Part shown: positions 27,578 to 35,550 of the stretch, one piece after another
Layout of the letters: the number at the start of each line of letters is the position of its first letter
Numbering within the stretch: position 1 is the first letter of the stretch
NCBI GenBank assembly: GCA_910578275.1
Contig: CAJTPR010000004.1
Location: 135,709 to 199,708, forward strand
Origin: an uncultured Bacteroidales bacterium
GTDB lineage: Bacteria > Bacteroidota > Bacteroidia > Bacteroidales > P3
Reading direction: 5' to 3'
DNA: 64,000 bases
Program-made: the position numbers and the translations under genes
The notes under the pieces: generated by a model
Told to the model about the DNA's origin: nothing
The model's database searches: none
Seen by the model: only the letters and a program-made list of their open reading frames with translations

Positions 27578-28024
27578 ATGAAAGGCAACAAATTCTGGCA
27601 AGATTTCAAGGCGTTCGCCCTGAAAGGGAACGTGATGGACCTGGCCGTCGGCGTCATCATCGGCGGCGCTTTCGGTAAAATCGTCTCTTCGCTGGTGGCC
27701 GACGTGCTCATGCCCGTATTGGGGCTGCTCGTAGGCGGCATCAACTTCACCGACCTGCATATCACGTTGAAGGCGGCCAAGGAGGTCGACGGCGTGCTGC
27801 AACCTGCCGTACAAATCAATTACGGGAATTTCATGCAGAGCACGTTCGACTTTCTGGTCATCGCCTTCTCCATTTTCCTCTTCATCCGCTTGCTGGCCAA
27901 ACTGCAAGACAAGAAAGAACCTGCCGCCGCTCCCGCGCCGCCGGCACCTTCCAACGAAGAACGGTTGCTGACCGAAATCCGAGACCTGCTGGCCGAATCA
28001 AAGGGAGCAGAAAAAGGAAACTAG
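27578..28024 (+). CDS. mscL: Large-conductance mechanosensitive channel
   Basis: 148-residue inner-membrane channel that opens under osmotic downshock. Conserved N terminus FKAFALKGNVMDLAVGVIIGGAFGKIVSSLVADVLMP (TM1, gate), periplasmic loop, TM2 (FLVIAFSIFLFIRLLAKL), a Pro/Ala-rich linker and a C-terminal amphipathic helix EERLLTEIRDLL. The start is ATG 27578; the long open frame upstream is a shadow of glyA. The 3' end overlaps the convergent LysO-type gene by 27 bases. Confidence 0.96.
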   Translation: MKGNKFWQDFKAFALKGNVMDLAVGVIIGGAFGKIVSSLVADVLMPVLGLLVGGINFTDLHITLKAAKEVDGVLQPAVQINYGNFMQSTFDFLVIAFSIFLFIRLLAKLQDKKEPAAAPAPPAPSNEERLLTEIRDLLAESKGAEKGN

Positions 28025-28630
28025 GAAAGGTACGCTGAAATCCACCAAGACGGCATGGAAGATGGAAACGAAAACCATTTCCTTGCCGCAAACCTGCGTT
28101 ATGACCGGCAAGGTGGTATCCATCGTCGTGGCTCCACCGGCACAGATGGGTGCCAGCTTGCCGAAAACGCGATACATGAACGGCGCCCCCGTAAGCGTGA
28201 ACAATTCCCGCAATATATTGGCCACGAGGGCTATCGTGCCCAATTCGGCCGCGACGACCAACCCCGATGATGCCTCTTTCATTTGGGTGACCAACACCGA
28301 CGAAAGCGAATAATAGGCAAAGCCGCTACCTACCGCCATACATTCCCATACGCTCCACTTCTTCAACAGAACCGCCGCCAACGCGCAAAAAGAAAGCGTT
28401 CCTGTCCACGTGGCGAGGGGCACAAGCAGCAACCGCGGCCTGATTTGCCGCAAGGTTTCCTTGAGCCGCTTGTCCGAACCAAGGCTCAATCCCACCAGAA
28501 ACATCAAGACATAGAGGGCATACAGGCTGGCCTCGGGGCGCACCACCCACGACGGCAAAGGGCACGCCCAGCCCAAAAGGCAGCCAAACACGAAAAAACC
28601 GGCAATAAGCAAGCTACCTGCCATTTTCAT
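27998..28630 (-). CDS. LysO-type exporter, C-terminal (large) part
   Basis: 210 residues with about six hydrophobic segments, matching the C-terminal portion of the LysO/YbjE (DUF340) family, which exports lysine in E. coli. The GLSLGSDKRLKETLRQI stretch mirrors MGLAVGSDPAITENL of the gene just upstream; both halves carry the family's G-x-D loop. The downstream region GSGFAYYSLSSVLVTQ and GGATTMDTTLPVI is typical. It overlaps the preceding gene by 17 bases. In E. coli both parts are one polypeptide; the two-gene arrangement looks intact, not like a frameshift, because both have their own ATG and are commonly split in Bacteroidetes. Confidence 0.85.
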   Translation of the reverse strand: MKMAGSLLIAGFFVFGCLLGWACPLPSWVVRPEASLYALYVLMFLVGLSLGSDKRLKETLRQIRPRLLLVPLATWTGTLSFCALAAVLLKKWSVWECMAVGSGFAYYSLSSVLVTQMKEASSGLVVAAELGTIALVANILRELFTLTGAPFMYRVFGKLAPICAGGATTMDTTLPVITQVCGKEMVFVSIFHAVLVDFSVPFLVSFFCSL

Positions 28631-28895
28631 GCTTGTTGAAAAACAGCTTGTAAACGAGGGCGGCCGCCAAGACGCTACCCAGCGTGCCGGCCAATGCGAG
28701 TACCAGCGCGTGCCCGCCTACGCGCGGAAGGTTTTCCGTAATGGCGGGATCGCTTCCCACGGCCAGCCCCATAAGGAACAGCAATATGAAAATGACGTAA
28801 CGAACCGGTTTGTCCAGATTTTGCAAGAAAGGCTGCTTCCGGAACAGGAAGCCGAGCAAAATCCCGGCGAACATGATTCCAAGGACCTTCAACAT
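28614..28895 (-). CDS. LysO-type exporter, N-terminal (small) part
   Basis: 93 residues with three hydrophobic segments, corresponding to the first part of the DUF340/LysO family (MLKVLGIMFAGILLGFLFRK ... FLMGLAVGSDP). It begins at ATG 28895 and its stop lies inside the next gene, overlapping by 17 bases, so the two products are likely made together and assemble into one carrier. Substrate lysine is inferred from the E. coli homologue only. It follows the C_GCAxxG_C_C gene by 11 bases. Confidence 0.83.
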   Translation of the reverse strand: MLKVLGIMFAGILLGFLFRKQPFLQNLDKPVRYVIFILLFLMGLAVGSDPAITENLPRVGGHALVLALAGTLGSVLAAALVYKLFFNKHENGR

Positions 28896-28906
28896 CGGAA
28901 TGTCCG

Positions 28907-29368
28907 TTATGCCTTACGCAACCTGTCCAAGGTCTCGCACCAGATTTCGGCGGATATCTGTATCTTCAGGATACAGGGATTGAGATAATACTTGCCTTCC
29001 GCGTCGGGATTGGGCGTTTCCGGCGCAGGAGGCTTGGGCAAGGCCAGCAAGTCGCCGCAACGCAACGCGCCGTTTCGCCTGACAAACTCCTGTGCCAGTT
29101 CCTGCACCAATTTGTTCACACGTCCCTGCCCTTCCGGATCCTTGGGCCGCGTCGTTCCCGTTTCAAGGCCGGCCAACATGAAAAGCCCCATCGCCGCACC
29201 GCAGATGTCTTTCATTCCGCCTATGCCGTGCCCGAAGGCCGAAGACATGGCCAGCGACTGCTCGCGGGTAAAACCGTAAAGGTCGCCGAACGCGCCCACC
29301 ACGCATTGGCAACAATTGTAACCTTGCTTGCGCAAATCAACGGCAAGCTGCACTCTTTCCTGATACAT
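28907..29368 (-). CDS. C_GCAxxG_C_C family (redox) protein
   Basis: 153 residues with the family's cysteine pattern: YNCCQCVVGAFGD, then GGMKDICGAAMGLFMLAG (the C-GCAxxG element, here CGAAMG), and a later cysteine in LRCGDLL. Members are thought to bind a metal or haem-like cofactor, but the biochemical role is not settled. The frame opens 35 codons upstream; ATG 29368 gives the usual N terminus (MYQERVQLAVDLRKQGYNC). A promoter with both -33 and -7 elements lies about 75 bases upstream. First gene of a unit that continues with the two LysO parts. Confidence 0.85.
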   Translation of the reverse strand: MYQERVQLAVDLRKQGYNCCQCVVGAFGDLYGFTREQSLAMSSAFGHGIGGMKDICGAAMGLFMLAGLETGTTRPKDPEGQGRVNKLVQELAQEFVRRNGALRCGDLLALPKPPAPETPNPDAEGKYYLNPCILKIQISAEIWCETLDRLRKA

Positions 29369-29811
29369 GACTTTGATTTTTTCTTCCAGGCGAAACCGGT
29401 TCCTGTCGTCTTCGCCCTCTTCGTTTCCAAACGGATAACCCGGCGAATATAAGCGGTTTCGGACAAACGGCAAAACCGCCGCTTATTCGAAGCCGTCCGA
29501 TCTTCTTGCATGTCTCCGGAACTACCACGACATTACCATACCTCGTGCTCGACGCCCCGAAGTCCTCTTTCCGCATCCTGTTTTCTTACAGGAAACATAC
29601 TCGGCCCCGACGCGAACATGCTCTTCCGGAAACCATTCCGGGCAGTCCGCCGCTTGCCGCTCCGCATTCCCTTCCGTCACCACCGCTCCGTCGTACGGGA
29701 TGACACGGCATGTAGTTATCTGAAATTCGGTAATCGAAAAACGCAAGGTACCCGGAAACTTGTTCCATACACCCCGCCGGAACGGACCGTCTTGTCCTTC
29801 CATTTCCCGGT
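29369..29811. other. Intergenic stretch, no convincing gene
   Basis: 443 bases between the C_GCAxxG gene and the M20 gene. The half nearest 29368 holds a minus-strand promoter (29444-29475). The rest has lower coding texture. A 93-codon minus-strand frame (29522-29803) has a weak hydrophobic pattern (RFSITEFQITTCRVIPYDGAVV) but no recognisable family, signal peptide or ribosome-binding context. It may be a decayed gene or nothing. Confidence 0.4.
29444..29475 (-). promoter_or_regulatory. Predicted promoter of the C_GCAxxG_C_C / LysO unit
   Basis: On the minus strand: TTTTG (29475-29471), a 19-base spacer, then TATATTCG (29451-29444), a C-variant of the Bacteroidetes -7 box. The start codon is 75 bases downstream. 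Confidence 0.55.
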
Positions 29812-30987
29812 TCAGGCGGACGCACCCAACGCGGCCATGACCTGCGCGCCTGTCGAAAGCGCCTCTTCGTCGATCGTCAACGTGGCCGTATGCAGGTCGG
29901 ACGGTTCGGACAAGCCTGAAGGCTTCACGCCCAGACGGAACATGCAGCCCGGGATTTCCCTGGCGTAGAAGGCGAAGTCGTCGGCCGTCATCCGGATCGG
30001 CAAATCTTCCACGTTTCGCCCCCCGACCACGCCGGCCGCCGTCTTGCGCACCCGTTCGGCCGCCTCGGGCGTATTGTAAAGGCTCGGATAACCTTGCCGT
30101 ATGTCTATTTCACATCTGCCGCCCATGCTTTCGGCCATGCCTCGCGCGCAACGCCGTATGCTTTCGTGCGCCTTGACGCGCCACTCCTCGTCGAAAGTAC
30201 GGAAAGTCCCGGCCATGACCACTTCCGCAGGTATGACGTTGGTCTGTCCCTCCCCTATGATCCGCCCGAAAGAAAGCACGGTAGGTATCTCCGCAGGCGC
30301 CTGGCGGCTCACCACCTGCTGCAAGCCCGTGAGGATATAGGCCGACATGAGGACCGTATCCACGGTACGTCCGGGCATCGCGCCGTGCCCGCCCTTGCCT
30401 ATGGCCTTGATGTGTATCTCGTCGGTGGAGGCCATGTAGCGGCCGCTCCTGACGCCCACCTTGCCGCACTCCAGTTCGGGCATGACGTGCAGCGCGTAAA
30501 TGCGGTTGGGAACGGGATCCTTCAAGACACCTTGCGCGATCATCTGCGGCGCGCCGCCTCCGTAATCCTCCTCGGATGGCTGGAACAGCAGTTTCACCGT
30601 ACCCTCGAATTCGTCCCGCAAAGCCTGCAATATCTTCGCCGCGCCCAACAGGCAGGCCATGTGCGCATCGTGCCCGCAAGCATGCATCACGCCCTTGTTC
30701 CGGGAGGCGAACGCCAAACCCGTGCGCTCCTCTATCGGCAAGGCGTCCATGTCGGCACGCAAGGCCACGCAGCGCGAACGAGGATTCCTGCCTTCGATGA
30801 CACCGACCACGCCCGTCTTCGACCAGCCGCCCGAACAGGAAATCCCCCATTCTTCGAGTTTGCGCATGATATGACGGCCTGTTTCCGTCTCTTGACCGGA
30901 AAGTTCCGGATAACGATGGAAATGCCTGCGAATTTCTACGATCTCGGAAACCGAGGCAAGGGCGATCCGCTTTATCTTTTCTTGCAT
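29812..30987 (-). CDS. M20-family amidohydrolase
   Basis: 391 residues of the M20D group that hydrolyses N-acyl or N-carbamoyl amino acids and related amides in the cytosol. Metal ligands are visible: C104 and H106 in MHACGHDAHM, the E-E pair in QPSEEDYGGGAP, and a late His in DLHTATLTID. The lid-domain signature GKGGHGAMPGRTVDTV is present. The length is normal. It follows the MsbA-like gene by 11 bases, on the same strand. Specificity (for example aminoacylase, hippurate hydrolase) cannot be decided from sequence. Confidence 0.92.
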   Translation of the reverse strand: MQEKIKRIALASVSEIVEIRRHFHRYPELSGQETETGRHIMRKLEEWGISCSGGWSKTGVVGVIEGRNPRSRCVALRADMDALPIEERTGLAFASRNKGVMHACGHDAHMACLLGAAKILQALRDEFEGTVKLLFQPSEEDYGGGAPQMIAQGVLKDPVPNRIYALHVMPELECGKVGVRSGRYMASTDEIHIKAIGKGGHGAMPGRTVDTVLMSAYILTGLQQVVSRQAPAEIPTVLSFGRIIGEGQTNVIPAEVVMAGTFRTFDEEWRVKAHESIRRCARGMAESMGGRCEIDIRQGYPSLYNTPEAAERVRKTAAGVVGGRNVEDLPIRMTADDFAFYAREIPGCMFRLGVKPSGLSEPSDLHTATLTIDEEALSTGAQVMAALGASA

Positions 30988-30998
30988 GAACTTACGTT

Positions 30999-32816
30999 TT
31001 ACAAGGCTTGCAAGGTCACATACCTGGCATAATGTCCGTTCAAGGCCATCAGGTCCTCATGGGTTCCCTGTTCCACGATCCTTCCCTTTTCGAAAACCAC
31101 GATGCGGTCGGCATGGCGGATCGTGCTCAGCCGATGGGCTATGATGATGGAAGTACGGTTTTCCATGAGTTTTTCCAACGCCTGCCGTACCAGCACTTCC
31201 GATTCCGTATCAAGGGCGGAAGTGGCCTCGTCCAGGACCAAGACGGGAGCGTTCTTCAAGATGGCGCGGGCTATCGTGACGCGCTGGCGCTGACCGCCGG
31301 AAACCGTCATGCCGTTGTCTCCGAGAATACTGTCATAGCCCTCGGGCATGGCACAGATGAAGCCGTGCGCGTTGGCCTTCCTTGCCGCCTCCGCCACAGC
31401 CTCCATCGGCACGTCCTCCTTGCCGAACCGGATATTGTTCGCCACCGTGTCGTGCCATACGAAAGGTTGCTGGCTCACCGTGCCTATCAATTCACGCAAG
31501 TCCTCGAGATTCATGTCGGCGATGTCGATGCCGTCTATCGTGATGCGCCCGCCCGCAGGATCGTAATGACGGCAAAGCAAATCGGCCATCGTGGTCTTGC
31601 CCGCCCCGGAAGCGCCCACGAACGCATAGGTCTTGCCTTTTTCCAGACGCAGGTCGATGTGCTCCAAGACCGGCGTTTCCGAATCGGAATAATGGAAACT
31701 GACGTCTTCGAAGACGATTTCCTTGTCGAAAGAACGTTTGCGCACGGCATCCGGCGCCGAATATTCGCCTGCGGGCTCGTTGATGACCGCGTAAATCCGC
31801 TTCAAGGCGGCACGCCCCTTCTGTATGTTGTAATAGGCGTTCACGGTATGCTTGGCAGGCGAAATGATACGAATCAGCAACAGGATGTAGAGCACGAACA
31901 TGTCGGCCGACATGCGCCCGTCCAACACCCGAAGGCCGCCGAATCCCAACACGGCCATCGTGACCACCACCAGCAATATCTCGGTCAAGGGACCCGACAG
32001 GTCGCGACGACGATGGACGCCATTGAGCGCCTTGACGTATTTCTTGTCATAATCGCTGAAATTCTTGTGCGTCCAATCTATGAGATTGAACGACTTGATG
32101 ACGCGCAAGCCGTTCATCGCCTCCTCCGCCATCGAGACGATCTGTCCCAGCATCTTCTGCGTCTTTTCGCTCTTGCGCTTCAGATATACGCCGATTTTCC
32201 CCATCGCGTACAAGATGACCGGAAAAGCCAGCAATACCATTGAAGAAAGCACGGGATTGATGGCGAAAAGCCCGATGACGAACACGATGACGTACAGCGG
32301 CTCCATGAAGGCGCTCTGCAAGGATTTCACCACCGCCGTCTCCACTTCCCCCATGTCGATGTTCATCCTGGCCATGAGGTCGCCTTTCCGTTGCTCGGAA
32401 AAATAGCCCAACGGCAGGTTCATCATGCTCGAATAGAAACGAATGCGCAAGTCCCGGACTATGCCGCTGCGGATACCTGCAAGGCAATACATCGCCCCGT
32501 AACGGAAAGCGTTCGAGAAAACCGACATCCCCACGAAGACCAAGGCCAGAATGACCAATGCCGCCATGACCCCGTGGCTTTCCTTGAAGATTCCCACGTA
32601 GTAGTAGGCATACCGCAAGACCGTGTCCACGTCCAAACGGAACGCCGGCAGGCTTTCCACCGGCCGGACGATGCCGAACATGACCGACACGAAAGGCGCG
32701 ATGAGCGTCAGCGAGAAAAACGAGGTAAGGACGTACAGGAGATTGGAAAGCATGTTGCCCGCGATGTACCACTTGTACTTGAGCATCAAACGTAAGAAAC
32801 GGGCAAGGTCATTCAT
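30999..32816 (-). CDS. ABC exporter, MsbA-like (fused permease and ATPase)
   Basis: 605 residues: six-helix transmembrane domain (about 12-320) and a C-terminal nucleotide-binding domain with Walker A GASGAGKTT (401-409), signature VSGGQRQRVTIA, Walker B VLVLDEATSALD and switch IIAHRLST. MsbA-type half-transporters flip lipid A core or other lipids and drugs. The open frame begins 26 codons upstream, but MNDLARFLRLMLKYKWYI at ATG 32816 matches the family start. A TATCTTCG promoter box with a -33 TTG precedes it. Confidence 0.93.
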   Translation of the reverse strand: MNDLARFLRLMLKYKWYIAGNMLSNLLYVLTSFFSLTLIAPFVSVMFGIVRPVESLPAFRLDVDTVLRYAYYYVGIFKESHGVMAALVILALVFVGMSVFSNAFRYGAMYCLAGIRSGIVRDLRIRFYSSMMNLPLGYFSEQRKGDLMARMNIDMGEVETAVVKSLQSAFMEPLYVIVFVIGLFAINPVLSSMVLLAFPVILYAMGKIGVYLKRKSEKTQKMLGQIVSMAEEAMNGLRVIKSFNLIDWTHKNFSDYDKKYVKALNGVHRRRDLSGPLTEILLVVVTMAVLGFGGLRVLDGRMSADMFVLYILLLIRIISPAKHTVNAYYNIQKGRAALKRIYAVINEPAGEYSAPDAVRKRSFDKEIVFEDVSFHYSDSETPVLEHIDLRLEKGKTYAFVGASGAGKTTMADLLCRHYDPAGGRITIDGIDIADMNLEDLRELIGTVSQQPFVWHDTVANNIRFGKEDVPMEAVAEAARKANAHGFICAMPEGYDSILGDNGMTVSGGQRQRVTIARAILKNAPVLVLDEATSALDTESEVLVRQALEKLMENRTSIIIAHRLSTIRHADRIVVFEKGRIVEQGTHEDLMALNGHYARYVTLQAL

Positions 32817-32837
32817 CTGCAATGCGCGATTGGCTTG

Positions 32838-32868
32838 CGAAGATACGTCTTTTGAGGGTTTCCTCCAA
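32838..32868 (-). promoter_or_regulatory. Predicted promoter of the MsbA-like / M20 unit
   Basis: Minus-strand TTG (32868-32866), 20-base spacer, TATCTTCG (32845-32838). The -7 box ends 21 bases before the start codon at 32816. Confidence 0.5.
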
Positions 32869-32907
32869 CGGAAACGGAGGGTTTTTCGACCCAAGGCCGG
32901 ACATGAA

Positions 32908-32941
32908 AAAGACGGACCTGGAAGAAACCAAGCCCGTCTTT
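32908..32941 (-). terminator. Terminator after sucD
   Basis: Stem AAAGACGG paired with CCGTCTTT, extended by a partly paired inner stem, followed by TTTTTC on the minus strand; 33 bases past the sucD stop. It closes the 4-hydroxybutyrate gene cluster. Confidence 0.8.
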
Positions 32942-32973
32942 CATTTTCCGCCGAACAGACGGAATATCCGGCA

Positions 32974-34326
32974 CTACGCCCACATTTCCTCGTCGGAGGG
33001 AATGGCGATGCGCTCGCAAAGCGGAGCGATGCGCGTGGTATTGAGCAAATGCTTGTAGGTGAAGTTCTCGGAGATGGAGTTGTTGCCCCAGGTACCGCAA
33101 CCGAGCGTATTGGTCACGGCCAGGCCGTTCTGGATATGACCGCCTCCGGTGGTGGAGCCGATGGCATTGACTACCACGCGGCTTACGGTAAGCCTTTCGC
33201 CGGCCATAATGATGTTGCCCTGGTTGTTGGAGTGAACCACGGCCGTGTGGCCGTTGCCTTCCATGTGGAGGTTGGTGAGCATGATTCCGATACCTTCTTC
33301 GAAGTGATCGTAACCGATGCAGCCCATTACCGGACACATCTTTTCCTTGCAGATCTGATCCTTTTCACCGGCACCTACGGCCTCGGCGACGATGACGCGC
33401 GTTCCGGCGGGAATATCGAATCCGGCCATGCCGGCGATCTTGGCCACACCCTGGCCTACGACGTCGCGGTTGATGGCGTTATCCTTGAAAAGGACGGCCA
33501 GGAGCTTCTTCTTTTCCTCGTCGTTCACGAAATACGCCCCGTGCTTCTTGAAAGCGGCGAAAACGGCTTCCTTGTCCTTCTTGGGATAAGCGAAGAACTG
33601 CTCGCCGGAGCAAATGATACCGTTGTCGAAAGAACGACCGGTAATCACCTTCTGGGCGGCCTGTTCGAAATCGATGTCGGTATCAAGGATAACCTGTACG
33701 TTACCGGCACCTACGCCGAACGAAGGCTTGCCGGAAGAATAGGCCGAACGGACCATGGGCATGCCGCCGGTGGCCACTACCACGTCGGCGGTCTTCATCA
33801 ATTCCTGGGTGGATTCGATGGAGGGTTCTTCGATTACCTGCACGAGATATTCGGGAACGCCCATCGTCTTGAGTTTTTCCTGGATCAAGTGGACCGCATG
33901 GGCGGAACATTTCTTGGATTTGGGGTGCGGAGCGATGATGATGGCGTTCTTGGTCTTGAGCGCGAACATGATCTTGCTCATGGGGGTAACGACGGGGTTG
34001 GTCATGGGGGTGATACCGGCCACCACGCCGATAGGTTTGGCGATCGTGATCATGTCGGTACGCTCGTCGATTTCGAGGATGCCCATCGACTTCTTGCCAC
34101 GCAAGTTGTACCAGATGCCCTTGGATTTGTTGCGGCATTTGGCCACCTTGTCTTCATAGACGCCCATCTGGGTTTCGTCCACGGCTTCGCGGGCGAGCTT
34201 TTCGGCATTGTCGAACACCACGCGGGCAGTGGCTTTCACTACGGCATCCACCGTGCTCTGGTTGAATGTCCGTTCAAAAATGGCTTGGGCTTCACGCGCC
34301 TTGGCCACCATTTCCTTGATTTCCAT
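32974..34326 (-). CDS. sucD: Succinate-semialdehyde dehydrogenase (CoA-acylating)
   Basis: Reduces succinyl-CoA to succinate semialdehyde with NAD(P)H, the first step toward 4-hydroxybutyrate. The 450-residue aldehyde-dehydrogenase-fold protein has the cofactor region PIGVVAGITPMTNP, the HPKSKK motif, GVGAGNVQV and the catalytic cysteine C239 in DNGIICSGEQ. The size and motifs fit the CoA-dependent clade (SucD, AdhE N domain) rather than NAD-linked GabD. It lies 105 bases after the 4-hydroxybutyrate dehydrogenase gene, with a promoter-like box and a hairpin in between, so it may have its own transcript. Confidence 0.93.
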   Translation of the reverse strand: MEIKEMVAKAREAQAIFERTFNQSTVDAVVKATARVVFDNAEKLAREAVDETQMGVYEDKVAKCRNKSKGIWYNLRGKKSMGILEIDERTDMITIAKPIGVVAGITPMTNPVVTPMSKIMFALKTKNAIIIAPHPKSKKCSAHAVHLIQEKLKTMGVPEYLVQVIEEPSIESTQELMKTADVVVATGGMPMVRSAYSSGKPSFGVGAGNVQVILDTDIDFEQAAQKVITGRSFDNGIICSGEQFFAYPKKDKEAVFAAFKKHGAYFVNDEEKKKLLAVLFKDNAINRDVVGQGVAKIAGMAGFDIPAGTRVIVAEAVGAGEKDQICKEKMCPVMGCIGYDHFEEGIGIMLTNLHMEGNGHTAVVHSNNQGNIIMAGERLTVSRVVVNAIGSTTGGGHIQNGLAVTNTLGCGTWGNNSISENFTYKHLLNTTRIAPLCERIAIPSDEEMWA

Positions 34327-34380
34327 TTTCTTTATGTTTTTTATTTTTTAATTGCCTTCTGTTACCGTAAAAGGAACAAA

Positions 34381-34404
34381 GCCCCGCTTCCGAAAAAGCA
34401 GGGC
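34381..34404 (-). terminator. Hairpin between 4hbD and sucD
   Basis: A nine-pair stem (GCCCTGCTT with AAGCGGGGC, one G-T pair) and a 6-base loop, followed by a T-rich stretch (TTTGTTCCTTTT) on the minus strand. It could end the upstream transcript, but it also starts right where a sucD promoter box ends, so it may instead be a 5' leader hairpin of sucD mRNA. Confidence 0.55.
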
Positions 34405-34411
34405 AAATGTA
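34404..34411 (-). promoter_or_regulatory. Possible -7 box for sucD
   Basis: Reads TACATTTG then C on the minus strand, 78 bases before the sucD start and abutting the hairpin at 34381-34404. Confidence 0.45.
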
Positions 34412-34431
34412 GTTAAAAGATTGGTTACTTT

Positions 34432-35544
34432 TTAAAAAAGTTCGCGGTAAACGCCACGTATCTCTTCTTCGTCGAGAGGCACGTAGTTGTTGTTGAGCAG
34501 ACGCTGCTGGGTTTCCAGCACGCTCTTGGCGAATCCGGCCACTTCCTCGTCTTTCATTCCGTAGGTATGCAACGGGTTTTTCTTGATGAGCTTGCCCAGC
34601 AGTTCGTCCAAGGCGTCGTAGGGATCGCCGGTGGTATGCAACAACTGTTGCAAGTAGGCGTTCAATTCCTTGATGCGGCCGTCGGGCTTCTTCTTGTCAT
34701 AGAGATGGAAGATGGCCGTGTAGAACTGGTAGTTGGCCTCTCCGTGGGGCACATGGTAGTTGCCGCCCAACGGATAACTCAACGCATGGACCGCGCCCAC
34801 CCCCGTGTTTCCGAACGCGATGCCGGCGAAATTGCTGGCCATGAGCATGTCGCCCAAGCGTTCAAGACGGTAGTCGGGACCTTTTTCGGCAATGCCTTGG
34901 AACACATCGATGATGATACGCATGGCTTCCTTGCCCAAGGCTTCGGTATAAGGATTGGACTTGGGCGAAACGAACGACTCGGTGGCGTGCACCAAGGCAT
35001 CGATGGCGCTGCAGGCGTAGAACTTGAACGGAAGCCCTTTCAGCAATTCGGGAACCAATACGGCGTCGTCGGCCACGATGGCGTCGTCGGCCAAGCCCAT
35101 CTTGGTATGCAGGCTTACCAGTTCGGCGATGGAAATATTGGTCACTTCACTGCCCGTTCCGCAGGTGGTAGGCAGGATGACCAGTTGCTTTTCCTTCACG
35201 ATGGGAATTTTACGCAAGAAAGCGTCGGTCACGTTCTCGACACCCTTGAGCGCGAACAACTTGCAGCAGTCGATCACCGTACCGCCGCCCACGGCTATCA
35301 CACGGTCGTACTTCACGTTCTTCACATCCTTGAGGATGGCGTTCATCATGTTGTCGGAAGGTTCGCCCAAACCGTATTTTTCCTGCATGATGAAATGACA
35401 AGGAAGACCGAGCGGCTTCATGAACGGGTCGTACAAGAATTGGTTCGTCACCACCAAGTCATCCGCACCGAGATTGAATTCCTTGGCAAACGAAGCAAAA
35501 TCATCGAATTGGCTCAAACGAGTCTTAAGCTTGAAGAGTTGCAT
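34432..35544 (-). CDS. 4hbD: 4-Hydroxybutyrate dehydrogenase (iron-type alcohol dehydrogenase)
   Basis: Reduces succinate semialdehyde to 4-hydroxybutyrate. The 370 residues are a group III (iron-dependent) alcohol dehydrogenase: nucleotide-binding AVGGGTVIDCCK, TTCGTGSEVTNI, metal-ligand region SAIDALVHATESFVS (Asp, His) and GNYHVPHGEANYQF (His pair). Substrate assignment rests on context, between the CoA-transferase and succinate-semialdehyde dehydrogenase genes, and on similarity to 4HbD enzymes of 4-aminobutyrate fermenters. It is 6 bases downstream of the CoA-transferase gene. Confidence 0.92.
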   Translation of the reverse strand: MQLFKLKTRLSQFDDFASFAKEFNLGADDLVVTNQFLYDPFMKPLGLPCHFIMQEKYGLGEPSDNMMNAILKDVKNVKYDRVIAVGGGTVIDCCKLFALKGVENVTDAFLRKIPIVKEKQLVILPTTCGTGSEVTNISIAELVSLHTKMGLADDAIVADDAVLVPELLKGLPFKFYACSAIDALVHATESFVSPKSNPYTEALGKEAMRIIIDVFQGIAEKGPDYRLERLGDMLMASNFAGIAFGNTGVGAVHALSYPLGGNYHVPHGEANYQFYTAIFHLYDKKKPDGRIKELNAYLQQLLHTTGDPYDALDELLGKLIKKNPLHTYGMKDEEVAGFAKSVLETQQRLLNNNYVPLDEEEIRGVYRELF

Positions 35545-35550
35545 GATATT

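Noticed and set aside
29522..29803. 93-codon minus-strand frame in the gap before the M20 gene
   Set aside because: No family, signal peptide or promoter; noted only as a possible decayed gene in the intergenic entry.
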